A stretch of DNA of 64,000 nt from an uncultured Bacteroides sp. (GCF_963677945.1 NZ_OY782578.1:3749258-3813257), one strand, 5' to 3'. Positions 33,436 to 42,014 are shown, counted from the first letter of the stretch. The notes: generated from the sequence alone by a model not told the origin. Numbers and translations are program-made.

Positions 33436-36153
33436 TTAATGGGTACAGGATGTTGGAGTGCAGGCAGTGCCTTCTTTTGTATTACCGGCCTGTATCTGAC
33501 TGATAACTTTTACCAATTGTTCTCCCAAAGCAATACGGTAACCTTGCGAAGCAAATACTACACGATTAAAGGTGTCTCCAACAATAATCAGTGGTAATTC
33601 GCCACGGCGTATAACTTCAGTTCCCTCTTTTACCTGACGCAAAACAGCACCATCTTTATCTATTCCAAAAGTAACGTTCTTTGGTAGATCACCATAAGCC
33701 TTTGGATTGAATGCTTTCAGTTCGTCTTCGTCAGAGAAAAGAATAATAATTTGCTTGCCCCATTCTTCCAATTGCTTCTTAACTGCAGCAATATCTCTCA
33801 GCGCATGGTTAGTTGGCTCGTGATTGTTCTTAACCAAAGCCACGATATAGTAACCTCTACCGTTGGCATTCAGTATGCTTTGTTCCTTACCTGTTTTAGC
33901 ATCAATAAATGTTGCTTCAGAATTAAAGCTGCCTAAAACCTGAACCTGATTGCTGCTTTCGCGCATCTTCAGTTCAACATTGGTTGTTTTTCCAGCTTCT
34001 ACATTGAAGAATGTAAGATTGCTCAGTACACTTCCATCTGCCATACGGCTACCCGTTACCATGAGATATTGACCAGCGTCCAGTTTCAGTGGTTTGCTGA
34101 AAATTGTGCTCCATGAGCTTTCATTTTCTTCATCAAATTCCAGCAGATGTGTTCTGCCACCTTCAATTTTAGAAATAGAGAAATGCTTGTAATAAAGCGG
34201 ATCTTTCAAAGAACTGATTGGAGTATAAGATGCATTAACGAATCCGTAAGGAGCATTTCCAGTTTCTGCTTTTTCAAAATTAACATCATTCCATGTGTTA
34301 TTGAAGAAATATTGCAGTTTACCGGTCATCAGCTCAATGCGTGAAGGTACACCCAGACTGCGAAGCGCAGCTACGAAGAAAACTTTTCTTGAGCGGCTGT
34401 CGGTTACACGAGATTTCCACACACCGAGTGGTGACATAAACAGATGATTAGAGTTTAATTCCTCTTTAATAGTGATGTTGCTACGACACCAGTCAACCAA
34501 TACTTTCGGATCTTTTCTTATTGCATCGGCAAGAGTAGCCGGAATCTCTTTCTGGAAATCTTTTTTATAAGTTGTAAGGAATTCATTAGAAACACGAGGA
34601 TTCAGCACATTCTGGTTATAAATATCTCCTTCTCCTGCTACAGTGTATAGTAAATGATCTGTAAGTACCTCGGCAGGTGTATCTCGTAAATCCTTTGCAG
34701 AAATAACTTCCAGCAATTTAAGAGCCTTTTCACGGTTTTCTGTTGTAGTAGAAAGCAGGAATTTTTCTATTTCGCGCCAGTTACCACGAGACGCAACAAA
34801 TAGTTTCTTGGTGCGTTCCGAATCAATATTCAGTTTTGAAGCTACCTCTTTTATTCTTGATTCATCAATAAATGTACCAATGTAACTATTACGTATAGAA
34901 TCTTCCTTAGCCAGACGAATATTGTTTGCTGCACGTTGTTCCTTGCTTACGTTTACTTCTACCGGTAACTCAACCGGTGGAACAATATCCATAGCCATTT
35001 CTTTGACAGCAGCAAGATCTTCATCACTTAAATTTCCTGTCTTTTTATCTAAAGTAAGTGTCAACGTGTGATCTTTACCTACAGATACTTTGCGGAAATC
35101 ATAGACTCCATCTTTAGAAGCCCACACAATAATATCACCTTTTCCGGATGAAAGGAACGATTTTCCTTCTTTATCGCTCTGCTTTTTAGCTACAGAATAA
35201 AACTCTCCGTAGTTATACAGCTTATATTCAACGACTGCACCTTCAACCGGTTTCTTGTTTTCATCAAGCACAGTAACATCAATACGATCTACCGGAGCAT
35301 AATTATCAATCACATTAATTTCGGTGAAGTTCGGAGTTACAGTCATAATCTCCTCTTTGCCGGTATAAAGTCCAAAAACATTAGTGTGCATCAGCATTCC
35401 GCGCTTGGCAGGAGCTGTAAACCAGGCAACATTAAGAACTGGTTCCGGTTCGCAGGCACCAAGGAAATACCATTTTCCATTTGCCCATGCTTCTACCCAT
35501 GCATGATTATCGTCGGTATGTGCCCAACGTGGAGTATAAACCTGACGGGCAGGAATACCAACAGAACGAAGAGCGGCAACCAGAAATGTAGATTCTTCGC
35601 CGCAACGTCCATAAGCTGTGCGCACAGAAGCCAGCGGTGAACTGGTTCGGGAATCAGAAGGAGTATAAACTACCTTTTCGTGGCACCAATGGTTTACTTC
35701 AAGAATAGCTTCGTAAAGAGAAAGGTTCTTTACCCTGTCTTTCAGCTCGCTATAAAAAACTTCGCGTGAATTGTCGAGCGTTTCATTATTTACTCGTTGT
35801 GGAAGCACAAAATGACGGAACAACTCTTCGTTGATCTCTTTCCCCCAGGGCATCTCTTGCTTTGCCTTGAATGACAAACGAACATCTCTTAAAAAGAAAG
35901 TGTCGGGATAATCAGTAATATCAGCCAAAGACATATAGGCATAAAGAAACTTCATAGCCTCTTTTTCCTGCAAAGAGAGTTTGTTATTGAATACATTAAA
36001 CAATCCGCCATTTGGCATCGCTGCTTTCTTTTCGGCAAAAGTTTTATCTACAGTTGCCCGATACTTTTCATTGCTGATAAAGTGTGTATTTGAGCACGAC
36101 ATACCCAAAAACGTAATTACTAAACCGGCAAATAGTGTATTGATTCTACTCAT
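33436..36153 (-). CDS. Transglutaminase-like surface or periplasmic lipoprotein with internal repeat
   Basis: Lipoprotein of 905 residues (lipobox FLGMSC, Cys20). A transglutaminase-like core at about 145-240 has Cys184 in AYGRCGEESTFLVAALRSVGIPAR and His217 in TDDNHAWVEAW; the third triad residue is not at its usual Asp place (WYFLGACEPEP instead of a W-D type). A beta-sandwich stretch follows (280-370, VTVLDENKKPVEGAVVEYKLY). Around 570-630 a second, degenerate copy appears (VFFVAALRSLGVPSR, Ser in place of Cys). Residues 765-895 look like a thioredoxin-type fold without active-site cysteines. The role may be peptidase or peptide-amide chemistry on envelope proteins; it is not firmly known. 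Confidence 0.88.
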   Translation of the reverse strand: MSRINTLFAGLVITFLGMSCSNTHFISNEKYRATVDKTFAEKKAAMPNGGLFNVFNNKLSLQEKEAMKFLYAYMSLADITDYPDTFFLRDVRLSFKAKQEMPWGKEINEELFRHFVLPQRVNNETLDNSREVFYSELKDRVKNLSLYEAILEVNHWCHEKVVYTPSDSRTSSPLASVRTAYGRCGEESTFLVAALRSVGIPARQVYTPRWAHTDDNHAWVEAWANGKWYFLGACEPEPVLNVAWFTAPAKRGMLMHTNVFGLYTGKEEIMTVTPNFTEINVIDNYAPVDRIDVTVLDENKKPVEGAVVEYKLYNYGEFYSVAKKQSDKEGKSFLSSGKGDIIVWASKDGVYDFRKVSVGKDHTLTLTLDKKTGNLSDEDLAAVKEMAMDIVPPVELPVEVNVSKEQRAANNIRLAKEDSIRNSYIGTFIDESRIKEVASKLNIDSERTKKLFVASRGNWREIEKFLLSTTTENREKALKLLEVISAKDLRDTPAEVLTDHLLYTVAGEGDIYNQNVLNPRVSNEFLTTYKKDFQKEIPATLADAIRKDPKVLVDWCRSNITIKEELNSNHLFMSPLGVWKSRVTDSRSRKVFFVAALRSLGVPSRIELMTGKLQYFFNNTWNDVNFEKAETGNAPYGFVNASYTPISSLKDPLYYKHFSISKIEGGRTHLLEFDEENESSWSTIFSKPLKLDAGQYLMVTGSRMADGSVLSNLTFFNVEAGKTTNVELKMRESSNQVQVLGSFNSEATFIDAKTGKEQSILNANGRGYYIVALVKNNHEPTNHALRDIAAVKKQLEEWGKQIIILFSDEDELKAFNPKAYGDLPKNVTFGIDKDGAVLRQVKEGTEVIRRGELPLIIVGDTFNRVVFASQGYRIALGEQLVKVISQIQAGNTKEGTACTPTSCTH

Positions 36154-36179
36154 AAAATGTAACGGTTAAATTTTGAGAG

Positions 36180-36187
36180 CAAAGATA
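36180..36187 (-). promoter_or_regulatory. -7 box for the transglutaminase-like lipoprotein gene
   Basis: TATCTTTG on the minus strand, exact TAnnTTTG, 27 bp before the start codon; no -33 match. Confidence 0.5.
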
Positions 36188-36268
36188 GCATTTTATTTAA
36201 AGCGCCATTATTTTTCAAACTTCTTATTTAAGCACAACTTATAAATAATTACGATTAAAAACAAAAAG

Positions 36269-36382
36269 GTGAGGGATGACATCTTTTTGTGAGGGTTCAG
36301 TGAGGGATAAAAACCAATCCATCACTCTTCAGAAAGCTATAAACCAATAAGTTATTAAAATAAGTGAGGGAGTGAGGGATGA
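36269..36382. repeat. Five GTGAGGG direct repeats
   Basis: GTGAGGG occurs at 36269, 36289, 36300, 36364 and 36372, three times extended to GTGAGGGAT and twice to GTGAGGGATGA. The rest of the region is AT-rich. Spacing is irregular (20, 11, 64, 8 nt). The function is unknown. Confidence 0.7.
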
Positions 36383-36422
36383 AAATAATTTTTTCTTTTA
36401 CTCTGAAAAACAGAAGATTTAA

Positions 36423-36453
36423 TTTATCTGATAAGATAATATTCATATATTTG
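36423..36453 (+). promoter_or_regulatory. Candidate promoter for the RteC homologue
   Basis: TTTA at 36423-36426 (three of four), 19-bp spacer, TATATTTG at 36446-36453 (exact -7). Confidence 0.5.
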
Positions 36454-36683
36454 CATAAACAAAAAAATCTTTTTTTGAAAACAACAAGTTATACTTCTTC
36501 GGATATTGCTTAATAGCAGCCTGTAACTTCTTCTTCAGGCTTAATCTTTCATCGTTCGGAAATCCTTTCGAACCGAAATCATATTACTTTTTCATAACTA
36601 TTAAACTTAAGGAAATATTCTGCATTTCTCAATATAATTTGAGTCTTCAGAAATATATTCCGGAATAATCACAATGAATACAT

Positions 36684-37529
36684 ATGAAAGATTTTGTTTT
36701 CAACATTAAGCAACAAATAGAATCTGAAATTAAAAATATACAGAACAGTGAAACTCATTCTGCCAGCCAGATAAAACAGATAATTAGTTTTATTGAGGAA
36801 AGAATCAATGAACTAAAAGAGTTTATCAGGAATTACAGTTTTAGAAATGAGCAGGAAGAAATATTATTCTTCAAAGAATTGAAACCATCTGTCTGTTGTT
36901 TGTTATTATACTATATCCGTGTGTATCACATAGAAAAAAGGCGGTTGGGTAAAACAGACTTTGCCCAAAGTGTTTCTTTGAGCAAGGAATTAAAACAAGT
37001 AGAAAAGAATAACGAACAGATAGGTAATTTCTATCAGTATTACAAATCGGGGAATACAGATTCAGATTATTTATATTTCTGTCGCGATTCATACAATATT
37101 CTATTGGATACATCATGCAATTCATTTGAAAAGGAACGGTTCTTTTCAACCAATCACGACTATGATGTTGCCAATATAATGGCTAATGATTTGCTTAAGA
37201 ATTATCTTATCAAAGAAACGAATAAGTTAAACGGTCAATTGTATTATCAGGCTATAGACATTATGTGTAATCACAAAATGCAATGGACAGATTCGAAAAC
37301 ATCATTGGTGGAACTTATATACGCTCTTTATTCTTCGGGCTGCATTAACAATGGTAATATTAGTCTGAAAGAAATGGCACAATTTACTGAAGCAATATTT
37401 CAGATTGAGATTGGAGATCTTTATCGCACCTTCCTCGAAATAAGGGGAAGGAAGAAGAGTCGTACAGCCTTTCTGGATGAAATAAAGAATAAGCTGATTG
37501 AAACAATGGATAAACTAGATAATTTTTAG
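36684..37529 (+). CDS. RteC-family protein
   Basis: A 281-residue protein that matches the RteC family in length and layout. RteC in the Bacteroides conjugative transposon CTnDOT is a DNA-binding activator of excision genes in response to tetracycline. Seen here: a helical N-terminal half (IKQIISFIEERINELKEFIRNYSF, LLLYYIRVYHIEKRRLG) and the C-terminal winged-helix-like part (SLVELIYALYSSGCINNGNISLKEMAQFTEAIFQIEIGDLYRTFLEIRGRKKSRTAFLDEIKNKL). No tetQ, rteA/rteB, integrase or mobilisation genes are in the window, so it is a solitary chromosomal copy whose targets are unknown. Confidence 0.85.
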   Translation: MKDFVFNIKQQIESEIKNIQNSETHSASQIKQIISFIEERINELKEFIRNYSFRNEQEEILFFKELKPSVCCLLLYYIRVYHIEKRRLGKTDFAQSVSLSKELKQVEKNNEQIGNFYQYYKSGNTDSDYLYFCRDSYNILLDTSCNSFEKERFFSTNHDYDVANIMANDLLKNYLIKETNKLNGQLYYQAIDIMCNHKMQWTDSKTSLVELIYALYSSGCINNGNISLKEMAQFTEAIFQIEIGDLYRTFLEIRGRKKSRTAFLDEIKNKLIETMDKLDNF

Positions 37530-37576
37530 TCCACCTTGGGGTATCTTGTGTTTTTTGTTGATTTTATTGGTTGTTC

Positions 37577-37609
37577 TTTGTAACAAACTTAAATAACACA
37601 AAAACTTTG
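37577..37609 (+). promoter_or_regulatory. Promoter for the methyltransferase-rsgA operon
   Basis: TTTG at 37577-37580, 21-bp spacer, AAACTTTG at 37602-37609 (one mismatch to TAnnTTTG). Confidence 0.5.
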
Positions 37610-37652
37610 TAGTCTCTAATTACAAACATTTATCAATTAAAACTTTAATATC

Positions 37653-38456
37653 ATGAACAATGAAAATAAATCTATCCACGAGTTTGATTTTAGTTTAATC
37701 TGCGAATATTTTTCGAGCATGAAACGTCAAGGTCCTGGTAGTACTGAATCAACAGTTAAAGCACTTAGCTTTATTGACACACTTACAGAATCATCAAAAA
37801 TTGCAGATCTTGGATGTGGCACAGGAGAACAATCAATGGTATTAGCTCAACACACACCCTGCCAGATTACAGGTATTGATCTTTTCCCGCAATTTATTGA
37901 TCTGTATAATACCAATGCTGCAAAGATTAATGTTGAACAAAGAGTTAAGGGCATAACAGGATCAATGGATAACTTATTTTTCGGAGAAGAAGAATTAGAC
38001 ATTATCTGGTCCGAAGGATCAATTTATAATATCGGTTTTAAAAACGGAATAAATTATTGGAAAAGATTCTTAAAAGAAGGTGGTTATCTGGCCATAAGTG
38101 AAGCCTCTTGGTTCACGGAAGAAAGACCAGATGAAATAAATGAATTCTGGTTGGAAGCATATCCTGAGATTGACACAATTTCAAATAAAATCATGCAGCT
38201 TCAGCATGCAGGTTACACTCCAATAGCGCATTTTATATTGCCCGAAAATTGTTGGATTGAGAACTTCTATATTCTTCAGGAAAAAGCCCAGCAGTCTTTT
38301 TTAGCAAAATACCCAAACAATAAAGCCGCCTTAAAGCTAATAGAATATCAAAGAAACGAAGCAGTGCTATACAACAAATACAAAAAGTTCTATGGGTATG
38401 TATTTTATATTGCAAAGAAAGAAAGCCCTCAGGTTAATTATCTCGAAATGAAATAA
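37653..38456 (+). CDS. Class I SAM-dependent methyltransferase
   Basis: A 267-residue cytoplasmic enzyme. The SAM-binding motif I is KIADLGCGTGEQSM at about residues 49-62, then acidic motif II ITGIDLFPQF and motif IV ELDIIWSEGSIYNIGF. The C-terminal helical part (NFYILQEKAQQSFLAKYPNNKAA) resembles small-molecule methyltransferases rather than rRNA types, so the acceptor is open. Its stop is 4 bp before the rsgA start, so the two genes are co-expressed; whether they work together is unknown. Confidence 0.88.
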   Translation: MNNENKSIHEFDFSLICEYFSSMKRQGPGSTESTVKALSFIDTLTESSKIADLGCGTGEQSMVLAQHTPCQITGIDLFPQFIDLYNTNAAKINVEQRVKGITGSMDNLFFGEEELDIIWSEGSIYNIGFKNGINYWKRFLKEGGYLAISEASWFTEERPDEINEFWLEAYPEIDTISNKIMQLQHAGYTPIAHFILPENCWIENFYILQEKAQQSFLAKYPNNKAALKLIEYQRNEAVLYNKYKKFYGYVFYIAKKESPQVNYLEMK

Positions 38457-38460
38457 AGTT

Positions 38461-39522
38461 ATGAAATTACAGGATTTAGGATATAATGATATACACGAAG
38501 TATATAGACAAAGTAATAATCTGAACGATTTTACAATAGGACGTATTATTGCAGAACATAAGGAAAGGTATATCGTTCGCACTGAAAATAAGGAACTTGA
38601 AGCTGAAATAACCGGGAATTTAAGATTCTCGGCTAAAAGCCGTGAAGATTTTCCGGCAGTTGGCGATTGGGTAGCATTAACGGTTTATGAACCTGAATTC
38701 TGTATTATTCATAAAGTCTTTCCTCGTTTCTCTACTATTTCAAGACAGGATATTAGTCACTCGAGTGAAATTCAGATCATTGCAACCAATGTTGACTTTG
38801 CATTTTTAGTTCAGGCTGTCGATCGAGATTTTAACATCAACCGATTAGAGCGTTATCTGACTATCTGCTATTCAGCCAAAGTAAAGCCAATTATAGTTCT
38901 CACCAAAACTGATTTGATAAATGCAGAAACTCTTATAAAAATAAAAGACACTATCAATCAACGAATTCATGATATTCCAGTGTTAGCAATAAGCAATACT
39001 ACACATGAAGGAGTAAATGAATTAACACAACTAATTGAAAAGGGAAAAACCTATTGCATACTTGGTTCGTCAGGTGTTGGAAAATCTTCTTTGACCAATA
39101 ATCTCAAAGGAGAAAATATTATGCAAACCAATACCATCAGCACAAGTACTAATAAAGGTAGACATGTTACTACCCATCGTGAACTGATAATACTCGAGAA
39201 CGGAGGTATATTAATAGATAATCCTGGCATGCGCGAAGTTGGTGTTACAGATGTAAGTGAAGGATTGGCTATGACTTTTGATAGCATCTATGAATACGCT
39301 ATAAAATGTAAGTCTAAAGATTGCACTCATACTAATGAAAAGAATTGTGCTGTGATTCAAGCTGTAAGGGATGGCCTGATTGATAAGAATTCGTATGCAA
39401 ACTATCTAAAAATGAACAAAGAAAAAGAGTTCTTTGAATCTTCGGTAGCCGAACGTAGAAAGAAAGACAAAGAGTTTGGTAAGATGCTGAAGAATTATAA
39501 TAAAAACAGAACTAATTATTAA
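38461..39522 (+). CDS. rsgA: Ribosome small-subunit biogenesis GTPase RsgA
   Basis: Circularly permuted GTPase of 353 residues acting in late 30S maturation. Order of motifs is as in RsgA/YjeQ: an N-terminal OB-fold (NDFTIGRIIAEHKERYIVRTENKELEAEITG), G4 TKTD (148-151), G1 GSSGVGKSS (202-210), G3 DNPGM (253-257), then the zinc knuckle with Cys283, Cys288, His290 and Cys296. At 353 residues it is longer than the roughly 310-residue RsgA I associate with Bacteroides, so it could be a second, paralogous copy. It is coupled to a methyltransferase gene upstream. Confidence 0.92.
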   Translation: MKLQDLGYNDIHEVYRQSNNLNDFTIGRIIAEHKERYIVRTENKELEAEITGNLRFSAKSREDFPAVGDWVALTVYEPEFCIIHKVFPRFSTISRQDISHSSEIQIIATNVDFAFLVQAVDRDFNINRLERYLTICYSAKVKPIIVLTKTDLINAETLIKIKDTINQRIHDIPVLAISNTTHEGVNELTQLIEKGKTYCILGSSGVGKSSLTNNLKGENIMQTNTISTSTNKGRHVTTHRELIILENGGILIDNPGMREVGVTDVSEGLAMTFDSIYEYAIKCKSKDCTHTNEKNCAVIQAVRDGLIDKNSYANYLKMNKEKEFFESSVAERRKKDKEFGKMLKNYNKNRTNY

Positions 39523-39629
39523 TACTTGAATCTTACAGATCTACCAAAGATATTTAAATTATGAATAAAAGAATCACTTTTAAAAGAGCAAACATATAAG
39601 ACTGAAAAGTAAAGCTGAAAAACAATTCA

Positions 39630-39699
39630 ATTAGCTGCGGAAAAACAGATGCTATTTTCTGCTATTATAGGGGGTAGATATAATTTTTACGCAGCTAAT
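39630..39699. repeat. 10-bp inverted repeat flanking a 50-nt segment
   Basis: ATTAGCTGCG (39630-39639) is perfectly inverted as CGCAGCTAAT (39690-39699). The enclosed 50 nt carry two TGCTATT copies (near 39650 and 39660). It could be a structured RNA or the scar of a small element; I do not recognise it. Confidence 0.5.
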
Positions 39700-40015
39700 A
39701 ATCAAGCATTTAACTCAAAAAGTAAAACGTATTGTCAGAAAACGTCTTTATATATTTTCCAAAAAATGGATAGGCGCGAGTTAAAAAGTGTTTCAAATCT
39801 AATTATCAAACACTTACTCATACAAAAGTGTATATTTAAGTTATTATAATATTGTTATTTAAATAAAGAGAAGCTTATCATAATATACTATAATCTACTT
39901 ATTTCACTTGAACCAGTTCCCCTTACTTTGTATTTACTACGTTCACTTGTAAGATGCGAAGTCTTTGCAAATAAGTTTAAATACCATGAAATCGTTTTTT
40001 ATCAGACAAATTTCA

Positions 40016-40023
40016 TAACTTTG
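40016..40023 (+). promoter_or_regulatory. -7 box for the Crp/Fnr-type regulator gene
   Basis: TAACTTTG, exact TAnnTTTG, 29 bp before the start codon; a T-run near 39995-40000 may be the -33 region. Confidence 0.5.
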
Positions 40024-40052
40024 CATCTATAGGAAAACCGTTTTCTTCTTCA

Positions 40053-40616
40053 ATGAAAAACATTATAGCTAGTATCAGACAAGTATACCCCGTTTCCGAT
40101 GAAGCGCTCCAAGCGTTGCTGACGGAGATGGAAGAGAGAATATATCCCAAAAACACCTGTATTGTGCAATCGGGTATAACGGATCATTTGGTTTATTTTA
40201 TTGAAGAAGGAGTAACTCGCTCGATATTTCATCATGATGGAGTGGACACCACCACATGGTTCAGCAAGGAGGGAGACATTACTTTTGGCATGGATTCGCT
40301 GTATTATAACCAGCGTTCAATAGAAAGCGTTGAAACACTGACAGACTGCCGGGTGTACGTCATCCACATTGACAAACTGAATATGCTATATGAGAAGTAT
40401 ATCGACATAGCCAACTGGGGAAGAATCCTGCATCAGAATGTAAATAAAGAACTGAGCCATCTCTTTGTAGAAAGGTTGCAACTCACTCCCAAAGAACGAT
40501 ATGATAGCTTTTTGTTGCGTTACCCCGGTCTCATTAATAGGGTAAAGCTGAAATACGTAGCTGCCTTTCTGGGTATTTCCATCTATACCTTCAGTCGTAT
40601 CCGTGCTCAAAAATAG
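40053..40616 (+). CDS. Crp/Fnr-family transcriptional regulator
   Basis: A 187-residue regulator with an N-terminal cyclic-nucleotide-binding-like beta-roll (KNTCIVQSGITDHLVYFIEEGVTRSIFHHDGVDTTTWFSKEGDITFGMDSLY) and a long dimer helix (DIANWGRILHQNVNKELSHLFVERLQLTPKERYDSFLLRYP). The C-terminal helix-turn-helix is VKLKYVAAFLGISIYTFSRIRAQ. No cysteines are placed as in Fe-S Fnr, so it is of the Bacteroidetes group with an unknown effector. It ends 95 bp before the acyltransferase gene, with a Fnr-like dyad between (40632-40649). Confidence 0.9.
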   Translation: MKNIIASIRQVYPVSDEALQALLTEMEERIYPKNTCIVQSGITDHLVYFIEEGVTRSIFHHDGVDTTTWFSKEGDITFGMDSLYYNQRSIESVETLTDCRVYVIHIDKLNMLYEKYIDIANWGRILHQNVNKELSHLFVERLQLTPKERYDSFLLRYPGLINRVKLKYVAAFLGISIYTFSRIRAQK

Positions 40617-40631
40617 TTTTTATATTCCTTT

Positions 40632-40649
40632 TTTTGCTTTTAAGCAAAA
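40632..40649. promoter_or_regulatory. Fnr/Crp-type dyad upstream of the acyltransferase gene
   Basis: TTTTGCTT-tt-AAGCAAAA, a perfect palindrome that can be read as TTGCT-N4-AGCAA, the half-site geometry of Fnr boxes (TTGAT-N4-ATCAA). Its centre is about 40 bp upstream of the start expected from the -7 box at 40670-40677, where activators of this family often bind. It could instead be a weak terminator of the regulator gene. Confidence 0.45.
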
Positions 40650-40669
40650 GAAGTTCTTTTTGTAAACAA

Positions 40670-40677
40670 TACTTTTG
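40670..40677 (+). promoter_or_regulatory. -7 box for the acyltransferase gene
   Basis: TACTTTTG, exact TAnnTTTG, 34 bp before the start codon. No -33 TTTG at the proper distance, which suits an activator-dependent promoter. Confidence 0.5.
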
Positions 40678-40711
40678 CGGCTAAGATAATATTAACTCTA
40701 ATCAAAAACAG

Positions 40712-41884
40712 ATGTCAAGAATTTCTTCAGCTGCATTTGCAGACACCAAGCCACATTATAACCTCTTAGACGGATTGCGGGGAGTGGCAGCTCTTTTAGT
40801 TATTTGGTACCATGTAAATGAAGGTTTTGGTTTTGCCGAAACTGTCAATGGTGCAGGTAATGGCCTCGTCAAGAACCTCAATCACGGATACCTAGCTGTT
40901 GATTTCTTCTTTATTCTTTCCGGTTTCGTTATCGGCTATGCTTACGATGACCGTTGGAACAAAGGTTTTACCATGAAAGAATTCTTCAAGCGCCGTTTAA
41001 TTCGCCTTCATCCAATGGTAATAATGGGTGCCATTTTAGGCGTTATCACATTCTGTCTCCAAGGCAGCGTGCAGTGGAACGGTACACAGATTGCAACTTC
41101 CCTTACTATGATCGCTTTACTTTGTACCATGTTCTTCATCCCTGCAGTTCCAGGTGGAAATTACGAAGTGCGCGGTAACGGTGAAATGTTTCCGCTAAAC
41201 GGACCATACTGGTCGCTGTTTTTCGAATACATAGGTAATATTCTTTATGCCTTATTTATCCGCCGTTTGTCCACTAAGACATTGGGTGCATTAGTTATAG
41301 TGTTGGGCATTGCATTGACTTGGTTTGCCACCTGCAATATTTCTACTTATGGAAGTATTGGCGTGGGTTGGACATTGGATCGTGTGAATTTCCTAGGTGG
41401 TTCATTGCGTATGCTTTTCCCGTTTACTATGGGTATGTTCTTGTCGCGCATTTTCCAACCGATGAAAGTGAGAGGCGCTTTCTGGATTTGTTCGGCTGTA
41501 TTGGTGGCTTTGTTCTCGGTACCTTTTATCGGAGTTTCTAAACCAGTCTGCATGAACGGTGTTTACGAATCGTTCTGTATCATTATCGTTTTCCCTATCC
41601 TGGTTTGGTTGGGCGCATCAGGCGCTACTACCGATAAGATATCGACAAATATATGTAAATTCCTGGGAGATATTTCTTTTCCGCTATACGTAGTACATTA
41701 TCCATTTATGTACTTGTTCTATGCATGGCTCATCAAAAACAAGCTTTATACTTTTGACGAAACCTGGGCAATGTCCTTGGGTATAATGGCATGGAATGTA
41801 TTGCTAGCTTATGCTTGCCTGAAGTTGTACGACGAACCGACACGCAAGTATTTGGCAAAGCGTTTCTTAAATAAGAAAAAATAA
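40712..41884 (+). CDS. Acyltransferase family 3 (OafA/YrhL-like) membrane protein
   Basis: Membrane O-acyltransferase of 390 residues with about ten helices. Family-3 motifs: LLDGLRGVAALLVIWYHVNEG (catalytic His in the Y-H-V segment), YLAVDFFFILSGFVIGYAY and the FFKRRLIRLHPMVIMG helix with the R-x-x-R-L-x-P type motif. The C-terminal part has GDISFPLYVVHYPFMYLFY, also typical. Such enzymes acetylate sugars in glycans or antibiotics. The acceptor is unknown; no glycan synthesis genes flank it. The 5' region suggests control by the Crp/Fnr-type regulator encoded just upstream. Confidence 0.93.
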   Translation: MSRISSAAFADTKPHYNLLDGLRGVAALLVIWYHVNEGFGFAETVNGAGNGLVKNLNHGYLAVDFFFILSGFVIGYAYDDRWNKGFTMKEFFKRRLIRLHPMVIMGAILGVITFCLQGSVQWNGTQIATSLTMIALLCTMFFIPAVPGGNYEVRGNGEMFPLNGPYWSLFFEYIGNILYALFIRRLSTKTLGALVIVLGIALTWFATCNISTYGSIGVGWTLDRVNFLGGSLRMLFPFTMGMFLSRIFQPMKVRGAFWICSAVLVALFSVPFIGVSKPVCMNGVYESFCIIIVFPILVWLGASGATTDKISTNICKFLGDISFPLYVVHYPFMYLFYAWLIKNKLYTFDETWAMSLGIMAWNVLLAYACLKLYDEPTRKYLAKRFLNKKK

Positions 41885-41897
41885 CGGAAACCATCTG

Positions 41898-41942
41898 GTA
41901 ATCCCCATATTTTAGGCTCGCCTGTAAAAGTATGGGGATTAC
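41898..41942. terminator. Bidirectional terminator between acyltransferase and EamA genes
   Basis: Perfect 12-bp stem GTAATCCCCATA (41898-41909) with TATGGGGATTAC (41931-41942), 14 bp past the acyltransferase stop and between convergent genes. Confidence 0.8.
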
Positions 41943-42014
41943 AATACAAATAGCCTGGTATTTACATACTAAGCAATGTATATTTACAAGTATACTAAAG
42001 GCTGTATCCCAATC

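Larger units (their letters stand above)
36154..36683. other. Divergent region with GTGAGGGA repeats and long leader of the RteC gene
   Basis: 530 bp with the transglutaminase-gene -7 box (36180-36187), the repeats at 36269-36382, the candidate rteC promoter (36423-36453) and a leader of about 225 nt. In the leader, AGCCTG (near 36516) and CAGGCT (near 36536) can form a small hairpin, and a 12-codon reading frame (36674-36709, including stop) overlaps the rteC start out of frame. Confidence 0.5.
39523..40052. other. AT-rich gap with a 10-bp inverted repeat
   Basis: 530 bp after rsgA. It contains the inverted repeat at 39630-39699 and the -7 box at 40016-40023. A 66-codon ORF at 39649-39849 starts inside the inverted repeat and is probably chance. 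Confidence 0.45.

Noticed and set aside
39649-39849. 66-codon ORF after rsgA
   Set aside because: Starts inside an inverted repeat, no promoter, no recognisable features.
36684-41884. Remnant of an integrated conjugative element around the RteC gene
   Set aside because: No integrase, mobilisation, tetQ or transfer genes, no flanking repeats, and neighbours such as rsgA look chromosomal.
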